From positions 248,001-312,000 of the forward strand of contig CANLEH010000003.1 in NCBI GenBank assembly GCA_947489665.1: a stretch of 64,000 nt of DNA, in the 5' to 3' direction. Positions 36,585-44,893 of the stretch are shown piece after piece. The notes under the pieces are model-generated. The model searched no databases, was not told the DNA's origin, and saw only the letters and a list, made by a program, of their open reading frames with translations. Position numbers and translations under genes: made by a program. The DNA comes from an uncultured Roseicyclus sp. (lineage in GTDB: Bacteria; Pseudomonadota; Alphaproteobacteria; Rhodobacterales; Rhodobacteraceae). Position 1 is the first letter of the stretch; every line of letters starts with the position of its first letter.

Positions 36585-37919
36585 TTACTGCCAGGTGTAG
36601 TAGCCTTCTTCTTCCATCAGGGCGCGGGTGCGCTCTGCGATGCCGTCCAGGGCTTCCTGCGGGTCAAGACCCTCGGTCAGAACCTGAGACATCGTGGTGC
36701 CGATATCGGCATTGATGCGGCCCCATGGCGGGATGATCGGGCGCCAATCGGGATCAGCATCGGCCAGAGCCTCACCAAAGGTCGACGACCAGGGGTACTG
36801 GGCGTTCAGCTCTTCATTGGCATAGGTCGAGAAGCGCGATGGGTTACCACCGGCCATTGCGACGGCCAGATCGCCTTCACGGCTGGTCAGCCACTGCATC
36901 AGCAGGAAAGCTGCTTCCGGGTTGGCTCCGTTGCGCGGAATGGCGATGCCGAAGCCACCGGTCTGCGACGCAGCACGGACACCCACGGGATGCGGAGCCC
37001 AACCAACATTACCTGCCACGGTCGAGCGGCTTTCGTCCTCAAACGTCGCGGCGAACGCGATGGAGTCGAGGAACATGGCCGCCTGGCCTTGGGCAAACGC
37101 ATTGGCTGCTTCTGCCGGACCAAACGCCGACGAGCCTTCCGGACCACACTCAACGATGGAGCGCAGGGCTTCCGCTGCGGCTACACCTTCGGGCGAGTTG
37201 ATGGTGGGGTCCCAACCGTCGCCAAAGACACGACCGCCAAGGGGGGCGAGGTGCAGAAGGAACGCGTGCGAGGCCTGGTGGCCCGATGCCGCGCGGGAGG
37301 CGACGCCACCCATGCCCGGAACAAGCTCAGGGATTTCACAGGCCAGAGCCAGGAAATCGTCATAGGTTTCCGGCACTTCCAGACCATGCTCTTCGAACAC
37401 GTCCGTCCGATAGTAGAGCACCGACGTCTCAGACCCGAACGGCAGGCCGTAAAGCGAACCTGTCGGACCAGGTAGATAGCCACGTTCGCCACCGGCGACG
37501 CCGATGTTCTGGACGTAGCCGTCGATCAGGTCTTCAGCGTCATAGTTCGGATCGGCCAGACGCGGGTTCATGAAGAACGGCGCAAGGTTCAGGATCTGAT
37601 CTGCGTAAACGTAATCGGCCTTAGAGAAGACCACATACGCGATCATGTCATAGGCGCCTTCGTCCAAGGCTAGCTCAAGCGTCTGACGCTCGCGCATATC
37701 GAGGTAGGGAAGCATATCCACCTCGACCTCGATGCCCGTCTGTGCAGTGAATTCCGGCAGCACTTCCATCACAGCGTTGTAATGGGGGTGTGCAGGGAAG
37801 TTCACAACAAGCGTTGTCCCTTCATATTCCGCGTACGGGTTGGAATGCCCGTCTGCGAAGGCCGCGCCGGTCATTGCGACCCCGGCGACCATAGTTGTTG
37901 CTAAGAGTCTTTTCAGCAT
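36585..37919 (-). CDS. Extracellular solute-binding protein (CUT1 ABC transporter)
   Basis: This 444-residue periplasmic protein has a signal peptide (MLKRLLATTMV to GAAFA, about residue 22) and family 1 binding-protein features, including the Trp-rich C-terminal end. GGGAGG lies 6 bases before the ATG at 37919; ATG at 37925 would have no spacing. Size and neighbours point to a sugar, polyol or glycoside ligand. It is encoded between the ATPase and the permeases in one operon. Confidence 0.92.
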   Translation of the reverse strand: MLKRLLATTMVAGVAMTGAAFADGHSNPYAEYEGTTLVVNFPAHPHYNAVMEVLPEFTAQTGIEVEVDMLPYLDMRERQTLELALDEGAYDMIAYVVFSKADYVYADQILNLAPFFMNPRLADPNYDAEDLIDGYVQNIGVAGGERGYLPGPTGSLYGLPFGSETSVLYYRTDVFEEHGLEVPETYDDFLALACEIPELVPGMGGVASRAASGHQASHAFLLHLAPLGGRVFGDGWDPTINSPEGVAAAEALRSIVECGPEGSSAFGPAEAANAFAQGQAAMFLDSIAFAATFEDESRSTVAGNVGWAPHPVGVRAASQTGGFGIAIPRNGANPEAAFLLMQWLTSREGDLAVAMAGGNPSRFSTYANEELNAQYPWSSTFGEALADADPDWRPIIPPWGRINADIGTTMSQVLTEGLDPQEALDGIAERTRALMEEEGYYTWQ

Positions 37920-37952
37920 ACTCATCCTCCCAGTTTGCTGATCGGGCACCGT

Positions 37953-39041
37953 TTACAGTGCCGTTTCCGTTGTCTTGTCGAACAGGTGCAGCCCCTCAGG
38001 CCGCACTGCAAAGCGCAGGGTTTCCCCTAACGCGATAGGTGTTTCTGATTTCAGCTCGACCGTGACCTTGGCGCCGCCGCAGTCACAGATCAGCACGGAT
38101 TGTGCGCCGATATATTCCGAGACCACGACATTCAGATCGAGGCTCTGATCGGCGGGTGCATTTGCGTCGAACTCCAGATCCGAAGGGCGAATGCCGAGGG
38201 TCGCTTGATGCACCGCTTTCTGCTTCGCGCGCGCGGCCAATGTATCTGGCAGCCGGATATCAAAGCCCTGACCCTTGGCGCGCAGGTCGCCGCCGTCTTC
38301 CACAAGGTCAGCCTCAAGGAAATTCATCGGAGGGGACCCAAGGAAGCCCGCGACGAACTTGTTGACCGGGTTCTTGAACAGCTCAGTCGGCGTGCCCTGT
38401 TGTTGAATATGGCCGCCGTGCATCACAACGATCCGATCGGCGAGGGTCATGGCCTCGATCTGGTCATGGGTGACGTAAATCATATTCTTTTTCACGTTCT
38501 GACGCATAAGCGCCAGTTCCGCCCGCATCTGCCCGCGCAGCTTCGCGTCAAGGTTCGACAGCGGCTCATCAAACAGGAACGTGCTGGCATCGCGGCATAG
38601 CGCGCGCCCCATGGCGACACGCTGACGTTGACCGCCTGACAATTCACCGGGTTTGCGCGCAAGAAAATCGGACAGGCCAAGCATCTCGGCCACTTCCTTG
38701 ACCTTCTTATCGATCACGTTCTGCGGGGTCTTCTGCAGGCGCAGGCTGAAGGACATGTTCCGCGCGACATTCATGTGCGGGTAAAGCGCATAGTCCTGGA
38801 AGACCATCGCGATGTCCCGATCCTTTGGGTCCTTCGCGCTGATCGGCTGGTCGTTCATGTAAATCTCACCGTCCGAAACGGTCTCCAGCCCCGCCAGCAT
38901 GCGAAGCGTCGTGGACTTGCCGCAGCCTGAGGGGCCCACCAACACGGTGAATTCGTGCTCGGCCATCTCAAGCTCAATGCCATGCAGGACCTCAACGGCC
39001 CCATAGCGCTTCACCAAATTCTCTAGGCGGATCGTCGGCAT
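37953..39041 (-). CDS. Sugar ABC transporter ATP-binding protein, UgpC/MalK-type
   Basis: This 362-residue ATPase has Walker A GPSGCGKST near residue 36, the signature LSGGQRQRVAMGRAL near 134, Walker B LFDEPLSNLDAK near 157 and a C-terminal regulatory OB (TOBE) domain. GGGAAGGGA precedes the ATG at 39041. The open frame extends further upstream but carries no similarity there. It is the first gene of the leftward operon, and its promoter region holds the TGTATACA operator 35 bp upstream. Confidence 0.95.
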   Translation of the reverse strand: MPTIRLENLVKRYGAVEVLHGIELEMAEHEFTVLVGPSGCGKSTTLRMLAGLETVSDGEIYMNDQPISAKDPKDRDIAMVFQDYALYPHMNVARNMSFSLRLQKTPQNVIDKKVKEVAEMLGLSDFLARKPGELSGGQRQRVAMGRALCRDASTFLFDEPLSNLDAKLRGQMRAELALMRQNVKKNMIYVTHDQIEAMTLADRIVVMHGGHIQQQGTPTELFKNPVNKFVAGFLGSPPMNFLEADLVEDGGDLRAKGQGFDIRLPDTLAARAKQKAVHQATLGIRPSDLEFDANAPADQSLDLNVVVSEYIGAQSVLICDCGGAKVTVELKSETPIALGETLRFAVRPEGLHLFDKTTETAL

Positions 39042-39075
39042 TGATTCCCTTCCCCGGACTTTCAAACAGCATTCT

Positions 39076-39090
39076 GTATACAAACTTGAT
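39076..39090. promoter_or_regulatory. GntR-type operator, copy 1
   Basis: TGTATACAAACTTGA contains the palindrome TGTATACA and is identical over 15 bp to 39883-39897. It lies between the divergent ABC-ATPase and GntR genes, 35 bp before the former. FCD-type GntR proteins often bind TTGTATACAA-like sites. Confidence 0.72.
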
Positions 39091-39169
39091 TGTAAATATC
39101 CAAAATTGCATTTTCCTCGATTGTGGGCTAAGAAGATTGCGATACACAGGCTCAACGAAAGGGGCCCAG

Positions 39170-39835
39170 ATGCCGAAAGATTCAGGAAAACAAGCGCCGA
39201 ACGGGCGCGGCTCAACAGTCCGGCGGATCGAAGCCACTTTGACTGAAGAGATTTCCGCCGGGGCGCTTTCGCCGGGCGAGCGAATTGACGAAGTGAAGCT
39301 GACCGAAAGATTTGGCGTGTCGCGCACGCCAGTGCGTGAGGCCCTGTCGCGATTGGTCGCCCAAGGCATCCTGATTCCGGGCGAAAAACGTGGAGTTCGG
39401 GTCGCCGAATATACACGAGAGCAATTGGCGCAAATATTTGAAGCCATGCATGAAATTGAAGCTGCATGTGCCCGCGTTGCGGCTCAACGACTGACCCTTT
39501 TGTCCAGAGTCGAGATTGAGGCCGCGCAGGCTGATTGCATGGCTGCGGCCGAGGCTGGGGACCGTTCCTCTTACCTTAAGGCGAACGAGGCATTTCACCT
39601 CGCCATCTACAAGGCGACCGGCAATCCTTACATGGCCGAAATCGCGTCGGAGTTCCGCAATCGCACCGGCGCTGCACGGGCCAAAAAATTTGCCAAGCCT
39701 GAGGATTTGCTGGCATCGGCGAAAAGCCACGAAAGCTTGGTTGCCCTCATTTTCTCAGAGGATTCGGACGCCGCGTCAGACGGCATGCGTGAGCATATGG
39801 CGCGCTCTTTCAAAGAAACTTTGGCGGTCAACTGA
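39170..39835 (+). CDS. GntR family regulator, FCD (FadR-like) domain
   Basis: This 221-residue protein has an N-terminal winged helix (LTERFGVSRTPVREALSRLVAQG near residues 43-65) and an all-helical FCD effector domain with metal-ligand-type residues in the ANEAFHLAIY segment. GAAAGGGG precedes the ATG. It sits between two operons whose fronts share an identical 15-bp operator, so it likely represses both and is released by a pathway acid or sugar intermediate. Confidence 0.93.
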   Translation: MPKDSGKQAPNGRGSTVRRIEATLTEEISAGALSPGERIDEVKLTERFGVSRTPVREALSRLVAQGILIPGEKRGVRVAEYTREQLAQIFEAMHEIEAACARVAAQRLTLLSRVEIEAAQADCMAAAEAGDRSSYLKANEAFHLAIYKATGNPYMAEIASEFRNRTGAARAKKFAKPEDLLASAKSHESLVALIFSEDSDAASDGMREHMARSFKETLAVN

Positions 39836-39880
39836 CGAGCTGCGCATTTTTCGACTTGCATTCGCACACATAGATGTCAG

Positions 39881-39897
39881 TTTGTATACAAACTTGA
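39881..39897. promoter_or_regulatory. GntR-type operator, copy 2
   Basis: TTTGTATACAAA (39881-39892) is a perfect 12-bp palindrome, and its 3' part extends to match copy 1 over TGTATACAAACTTGA. It lies 30 bp before the start of the metallo-hydrolase gene, where bound repressor would block the rightward promoter. Confidence 0.75.
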
Positions 39898-39921
39898 CTC
39901 GAGACGCGAAGGGATGTGCGA

Positions 39922-40857
39922 ATGGGCGTTCAGGAAACCAAAATCTACCCGATCAACACCGGCTGGCTGGAGGCCGATCTCGGCACTTACATCTTTTGGA
40001 AGGGCCCTGCGGGTAAGAAGTACTGGAACCCTGTCTACTGCCACTACGTAGATACGGGCACCCACAAGATCCTGATCGACACCGGCCTGTGTGACGCAGA
40101 ACGTGCCACCAAATATCACCACAAATGCGACAAGCGCGGCTGCCTCGAAGTGCACGATCACCTCGAACAAAAGCTTGGCGTTCATCCGGATGAGATTGAC
40201 GCGATCGTATTCACCCACCTGCACTGGGACCACGTGCAGAATATGAAGAAGTTCAAAAACGCCCGCTACATCGCCCCCAAGGCCGAGATCGAAATGGCCT
40301 ACAATCCCTTGCCCCTCTACTACCGCACCTACGAATCCGGATACCTGGGTATCGAGCCCGCGTATGCCGGTTGTGTTTTCGAGGCAGTCGAAGATGAATG
40401 TGAAGTCCTGCCCGGCATCACCATGTTCCACACTCCCGGCCACTCGGTCGGTCACATGGCTGTCACAGTCGCAACCTCAGCAGGCGATATCGTTATCGCG
40501 GGCGACGCGATTTTCGTCGAACGCAATCTGGCACCAAACCCGGCGGAAGGCTGGCGTTACTGGGTGCCTGCCCGCTTCGTGAACTCTTATGAAGGCTGGA
40601 AGTCGGTGGAAGAGCTCGACAAACGCGCCGACTACATCTTGCCGTGCCACGACGCCGAGGCAAACGGGCGTTCGGACGTCTTTCCATATAAGGGCATGCC
40701 GCTTCGCAAGCGTCGGCAGACAATCCCTGGTTTCCAGTTCTACTTCGGCGACATGCCAGACGGCGCGGTCGAAAAAGCAGCGCCCGCAATGCCGCGCGAC
40801 GAGGTCAATGGCTATCTTGCGGGCCTGAAAGACCCCAAGGACATGGCCGAAAGCTGA
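39922..40857 (+). CDS. Metallo-beta-lactamase-fold hydrolase (lactonase-like)
   Basis: This 311-residue enzyme has the dinuclear zinc motif THLHWDH near residue 94, a later histidine in TPGHSVGH near 175, the aspartate in IAGDAIF near 195 and a histidine in LPCHDAEA near 239. This pattern is typical of the N-acyl-homoserine lactonase/pyridoxolactonase branch. In this operon a sugar lactonase is more likely than quorum quenching. GAAGGGA precedes ATG 39922. Three bp separate it from the HAD gene. Confidence 0.85.
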   Translation: MGVQETKIYPINTGWLEADLGTYIFWKGPAGKKYWNPVYCHYVDTGTHKILIDTGLCDAERATKYHHKCDKRGCLEVHDHLEQKLGVHPDEIDAIVFTHLHWDHVQNMKKFKNARYIAPKAEIEMAYNPLPLYYRTYESGYLGIEPAYAGCVFEAVEDECEVLPGITMFHTPGHSVGHMAVTVATSAGDIVIAGDAIFVERNLAPNPAEGWRYWVPARFVNSYEGWKSVEELDKRADYILPCHDAEANGRSDVFPYKGMPLRKRRQTIPGFQFYFGDMPDGAVEKAAPAMPRDEVNGYLAGLKDPKDMAES

Positions 40858-40860
40858 CCC

Positions 40861-41661
40861 ATGCAGGCGCTTGATAGCCTTCTGGCGGTGGCGGACCAAT
40901 TCGACGCCGTTGTGCTGGACCAATGGGGCGTGCTGCATGACGGCACCACGCCTTATCCCGGCGCTGTAGACGCGATTCACGCATTGAGGTCATCGGGTAA
41001 GCGTCTTGCAGTCCTTTCCAATTCCGGGAAGCGCGCGGCGCCGAATGCGGACTGCATAGCGGCGATGGGCTTTCCCGGCGACATGTTTGAGATCGTGATG
41101 ACCTCGGGCGAGGCGCTTTGGCAAGACATTGCAGCGGGACGTGTGCCGCACACGCGCTTCCACCCGATCACCCGCGACGATGGCGATGCCGAAAGATGGG
41201 CCGACGGTCTCGACATCACGCTGACCTCTGATACGCCGGACGCGGTCTTGCTTATGGGTCTGCCCGATGAAGGGGCTGTGCATGTGCTGCCCGATCTACC
41301 GGTCTATTGCACCAACCCCGATCGCGCTTCTCCGCGCGCGGGTGGTAAAACGGTCGTCTCACCTGGCGCGCTCGCGCACGATCACAAAGACAAGGGCGGC
41401 GATGTGACGTTCTACGGCAAACCCCATCTGCCGATTTTTCGCGCTGTCGAGACCGCCCTAGGCACCTCTAACCTGCTGATGGTGGGCGATAGCCTGGAAC
41501 ATGACATCGCCGGTGGGCACCGGGCTGGTTGGTCCACGGCCTTCATCCGTGGGGGCCTCCACGCAAGCGCGATGGCCGGCGACGCCGAAACCGCGATCCG
41601 CACCCTTGCGGCCAAGGAAAACGCGCCTCTCCCCACATATCACCTTTCTCATCTAGGGTAG
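40861..41661 (+). CDS. HAD-IIA family phosphatase
   Basis: This 266-residue protein of the HAD class IIA (NagD/PGP-like) family has motif I VVLDQWGVLHDG near residue 18 (the nucleophile is the Asp in VLDQW, while the usual second Asp is replaced by Trp-Gly spacing typical of this subfamily), motif II VLSNSGKR near 52, and motif IV LLMVGDSLEHDIAGG near 206. It likely dephosphorylates a sugar-phosphate or clears a dead-end product of the pathway. It lies between the lactonase-like and aldolase genes with gaps of 3 and 4 bp. Confidence 0.85.
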   Translation: MQALDSLLAVADQFDAVVLDQWGVLHDGTTPYPGAVDAIHALRSSGKRLAVLSNSGKRAAPNADCIAAMGFPGDMFEIVMTSGEALWQDIAAGRVPHTRFHPITRDDGDAERWADGLDITLTSDTPDAVLLMGLPDEGAVHVLPDLPVYCTNPDRASPRAGGKTVVSPGALAHDHKDKGGDVTFYGKPHLPIFRAVETALGTSNLLMVGDSLEHDIAGGHRAGWSTAFIRGGLHASAMAGDAETAIRTLAAKENAPLPTYHLSHLG

Positions 41662-41665
41662 TTGC

Positions 41666-42601
41666 ATGTCTCAACCTGTTGAATTCGACGCGTTCCGCGC
41701 CCTCTCCGCCCGCCTCGGCCAAGACCCGCTTCGCGTGCAGGGGCCTGGCGGGAACACCTCTATCAAGGAAGGCGGGACCATGTGGATCAAGGCTTCAGGC
41801 ACCGAGTTGGCTGATGCCGAAACAAAGGACATCTTTGTCGCCGTCGACCGCGAAGCGGCCAGGGCCGAGGCCCATGGCGCAGGGGATGGGACCTGCAAGG
41901 CGACTGTTTTGGACCCTTCCCAAACCCTTCGCCCATCTATTGAGACGACCTTTCACGCTGCGCTGGACTGGCCTGTCATTGCCCACACCCATTCCATTGC
42001 CACTCTTACTCACGGTGTCAGCACCAAGGGGCGCGTCGTTGCGGCTGACAAACTGGCGGATCTGCCTTTTGTTTCAGTGCCCTATGCAAAACCGGGCCTG
42101 CCTTTGACGCGTGAAATCCTGTCTCGGGTCACTGCTCAGACCCAGGTGATTATGCTGGAAAACCATGGGCTCATTATCTGCGGCTCAAGTGTTCAGGAGG
42201 TGCACGACCTGACGGAGACGGTGGAGGAACGCCTCGCCATGGCCCCACGCGGCGAGGTGGACCAATCTGATGCTACCTATAGTTGGATCGCCCGGGACGC
42301 CCGCGCATGCGCGCTGGCTCAGGCTGGCTCCTACTACCCTGACCACGTGGTCTTTCTTGGGCCTGCTCTGCCGGTGCGAGACAGCGATGCCAAGCCGCCC
42401 GTCATTCTGCACCCCGGCAAGGGCATTGCCTTGCGCGACGATGCGACTCCAAGCCAAAAGGCCATGTTGCGGTGCCTGTCTGACCTGCTGATCCGCCTGC
42501 CTGAAGACTGGGTGCCCGAAGCCATCGGCGCCGAGGCTGAGGCGGAGCTTCTGAATTGGGACGCCGAGAAATACCGGCAGGCTCTGGCGGCTCGGCAATG
42601 A
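41666..42601 (+). CDS. Class II aldolase family protein, second copy
   Basis: This 311-residue protein is longer than the aldolase at 32808. It has QGPGGNTSIKEGGTMWIKASG near residue 24, PSIETTFHAAL with the catalytic Glu near 92, zinc histidines in IAHTHSIATLTHG near 106 and ENHGLIICG near 170. It resembles the aldolase half of bifunctional rhamnulose/fuculose aldolase-dehydrogenases, without the dehydrogenase. It overlaps the FGGY kinase by 4 bp (ATGA), so the kinase product is its likely substrate or a close relative. Confidence 0.88.
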   Translation: MSQPVEFDAFRALSARLGQDPLRVQGPGGNTSIKEGGTMWIKASGTELADAETKDIFVAVDREAARAEAHGAGDGTCKATVLDPSQTLRPSIETTFHAALDWPVIAHTHSIATLTHGVSTKGRVVAADKLADLPFVSVPYAKPGLPLTREILSRVTAQTQVIMLENHGLIICGSSVQEVHDLTETVEERLAMAPRGEVDQSDATYSWIARDARACALAQAGSYYPDHVVFLGPALPVRDSDAKPPVILHPGKGIALRDDATPSQKAMLRCLSDLLIRLPEDWVPEAIGAEAEAELLNWDAEKYRQALAARQ

Positions 42602-43860
42602 CCCTTTCGCTTGGCCTGGATTTGGGCACCTCGGGTTTGCGCTCTGCCGTGGTGGATGCGTCGGGAGCTGTCCTTGCGCAAGCGCGCGCAGCCTATCCCG
42701 GCGATGCATCCTCAGATGCGGAGGTCTGGTGGGCCGGTGCTTTGGACTGCCTCAGGTCTCAAATCGAGTGCCTACGCACCGCGGGATATGATCCGTCAGA
42801 GATCACGCGCATCGCGGTTGACGGCACCTCTGGCAGTGTCGTTCTGACCGATGCCAACCTGCGCCCAGTGACGCGGACGTTGATGTACAACGATGGCGGG
42901 TTCAGCGACGAGGCCGCCCTGATTGCAAAATTCGCGCCAGATCCGCACATCACTCGCGGTCCGGCATCTGCCTTATCCCGGGTTCTGCGGCTGCGATCCG
43001 AAGCCGCGAACGGGGTAGTCAAGCACCTCATGCATCAGGCGGATTTCATCGCAGCACGACTCAGCGGTGTCGGCGGCGTATCCGACCAAAACAATTCTCT
43101 GAAAACTGGGTTTGATCCCGAATCCGGCACTTGGCCCGATTGGTTTGCGCCCATGGGTCTGAATCGCTCGCTCCTGCCAAAAGTGCTGCCAGCAGGCACT
43201 GCGTTTGCGGAGGTGCGTACCGACCTTGCCGATCAGCTTGGCCTGTCACCACACGCAACGGTGCACACTGGCACGACAGATAGCATTGCAGCCTTCCTTG
43301 CGGCCTCGCCGTTGGAGCGCGGAGCTGCCGTCACGTCGCTTGGCACTACGTTGGCCATCAAAATCCTTAGTGAAGAACGGTTCGATGCACCGGAGATTGG
43401 GCTCTATTCCCATAAGATCGGGGATTTCTGGCTCGTTGGGGGTGCGTCGAACACGGGCGGGGGTGTGCTTGCCCACTTCTTTTCGCCCGGCCAGATGAAG
43501 TCGCTGTCTGCCCGGATTGATCCATCCGTTCCAAGCGAGCTCGATTACTACCCGCTTCTGAACCCGGGTGAGCGTTTCCCGATCAACGATCCAAATTATC
43601 CCCCTCGGATGGAGCCAAGACCGTCGGACGATGCCGCCTTTTTTGGTGGCTTGCTTGAAGGGATCGCGCGGATTGAGGCCCAATGCTACGCAGCGATCCA
43701 GGCGGGGGGAGGTCCAGTGCCAAAGACGATCTTCACGGCAGGTGGCGGTGCCCAAAATCCCGTATTCACGGCCATCCGATCGCGCGTTATCGGCGCGCCT
43801 ATCGAAAGTGCGGCAACGACAGAAGCCGCAATCGGCGTCGCAAAGCTCGCTAACCTTTAG
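42598..43860 (+). CDS. FGGY family carbohydrate kinase, D-ribulokinase-like
   Basis: This 420-residue kinase is shorter than glycerol or xylulose kinases (about 490-500). The phosphate-1 motif is LGLDLGTSGLRSAVVD at the N-terminus, AVDGTSGSVVL lies near residue 77, and the C-terminal adenosine motif is FTAGGGAQNPVF near 380. The DGTS motif and the size resemble the D-ribulokinases of cyanobacteria and plants. It probably phosphorylates a ketose, with the upstream aldolase cleaving the product. It is the last gene of the rightward operon, with tRNA-Lys just after it on the other strand. Confidence 0.85.
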   Translation: MTLSLGLDLGTSGLRSAVVDASGAVLAQARAAYPGDASSDAEVWWAGALDCLRSQIECLRTAGYDPSEITRIAVDGTSGSVVLTDANLRPVTRTLMYNDGGFSDEAALIAKFAPDPHITRGPASALSRVLRLRSEAANGVVKHLMHQADFIAARLSGVGGVSDQNNSLKTGFDPESGTWPDWFAPMGLNRSLLPKVLPAGTAFAEVRTDLADQLGLSPHATVHTGTTDSIAAFLAASPLERGAAVTSLGTTLAIKILSEERFDAPEIGLYSHKIGDFWLVGGASNTGGGVLAHFFSPGQMKSLSARIDPSVPSELDYYPLLNPGERFPINDPNYPPRMEPRPSDDAAFFGGLLEGIARIEAQCYAAIQAGGGPVPKTIFTAGGGAQNPVFTAIRSRVIGAPIESAATTEAAIGVAKLANL

Positions 43861-43881
43861 TCGCGCAATCCAGTAGAAAAA

Positions 43882-43957
43882 TGGTGAGCCCGACAGGATT
43901 CGAACCTGTGACCAATTGATTAAAAGTCAACTGCTCTACCAACTGAGCTACGGGCCC
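43882..43957 (-). tRNA. tRNA-Lys (anticodon TTT)
   Basis: Minus-strand 76-nt cloverleaf: acceptor GGGCCCG with CGGGCTC, D-arm GCTCAGTTGGTAGAGC, anticodon loop CTTTTAA with stem GTTGA/TCAAT, T-loop GGTTCGAATCC and an encoded CCA. The central TTT reads AAA/AAG lysine codons. Confidence 0.96.
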
Positions 43958-44053
43958 ACTCAGGGGCGCGTACCTAAGAGGAGGCCCGCGCGTCGTCAAG
44001 CGAAAATCCGGTAGCCCCTTTGAACTTACGTGACGCAGGCGTATATGCGCGGA

Positions 44054-44893
44054 ATGTCCAACGCAGACTCATATCCCGGCCTTCCTTTTCTCAAGATGCA
44101 TGGCCTCGGCAATGACTTCGTTGTTGTTGATGCCCGGGGCGAATCCCGGACGATTACGTCCGCTTTGGCGCAGGCGCTCGGCGACAGGCATCGTGGAGTT
44201 GGGTTTGATCAGTTGGCCGTTATTGAAACCGGTACCGACGCTGACCTGGAGCTTGCATTCTGGAATGCGGACGGCTCGACCTCCGCGGCTTGCGGGAACG
44301 CAACCCGCTGCATTGCGCGGCGCGAGATGGAGCTGACCGGCAATCATCGCATCACCTTGCGGACTGAGCGCGGTGTTCTGGAGGCCGTGGATGAAGGCAA
44401 TGGCCTGACCTCCGTGAACATGGGCCAGCCCGTGATGGCTTGGCAGGGCATTCCGCTGAAAGGCGCATGTGACACGCTGCATTTGCCCATTGATGGCGCG
44501 CCTGTTGCGACTGGCATGGGCAACCCGCACTGCACGTTCTTTGTGGACGACGCTGACGCGGTTGATCTTGAAACTTTGGGTGCGAAATTCGAACATCATC
44601 CGCTGTTTCCGGAACGAACCAATGTGCAATTTGCGCATGTGGTTGGCCCCGATCACCTCAGAATGCGGGTGTGGGAACGGGGTGTTGGTGTGACGCTTGC
44701 CTCTGGCTCGTCCTCATGTGCGGTTGCGGTGGCAGCGGCGCGACGGGGGCTGACCGGGCGCAAGGTGCGCCTGACCCTCGATGGCGGCGAAATCGCGATT
44801 GATTGGCGCGACGATGGGGTCTGGATGACTGGCCCCACGGCACATGTCTTTTCGGGCGAGCTTACGCCTGCGTTCCTGGACAGCCTTGAATGA
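44054..44893 (+). CDS. dapF: Diaminopimelate epimerase with variant active site
   Basis: This 279-residue protein interconverts LL- and meso-diaminopimelate for lysine and peptidoglycan. It has the family start FLKMHGLGNDFVV and the first catalytic cysteine in AACGNATRC near residue 77 (usually CGNGxRC). The second site, ERGVGVTLASGSSSCA near 215, has Ser where the usual ACGTG or ACGSG carries the second catalytic Cys. I recall this variant in other Rhodobacterales, so it is probably functional. ATGs at 44045 and 44054 and a GTG at 44030 are possible starts. The stop overlaps mtaB by 4 bp. Confidence 0.9.
   Translation: MSNADSYPGLPFLKMHGLGNDFVVVDARGESRTITSALAQALGDRHRGVGFDQLAVIETGTDADLELAFWNADGSTSAACGNATRCIARREMELTGNHRITLRTERGVLEAVDEGNGLTSVNMGQPVMAWQGIPLKGACDTLHLPIDGAPVATGMGNPHCTFFVDDADAVDLETLGAKFEHHPLFPERTNVQFAHVVGPDHLRMRVWERGVGVTLASGSSSCAVAVAAARRGLTGRKVRLTLDGGEIAIDWRDDGVWMTGPTAHVFSGELTPAFLDSLE

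Noticed and set aside
39042-39467. A 142-residue extension of the ABC ATPase upstream of 39041
   Set aside because: It overlaps the GntR gene and the operator, and the ATPase family begins at the ATG with GGGAAGGGA.
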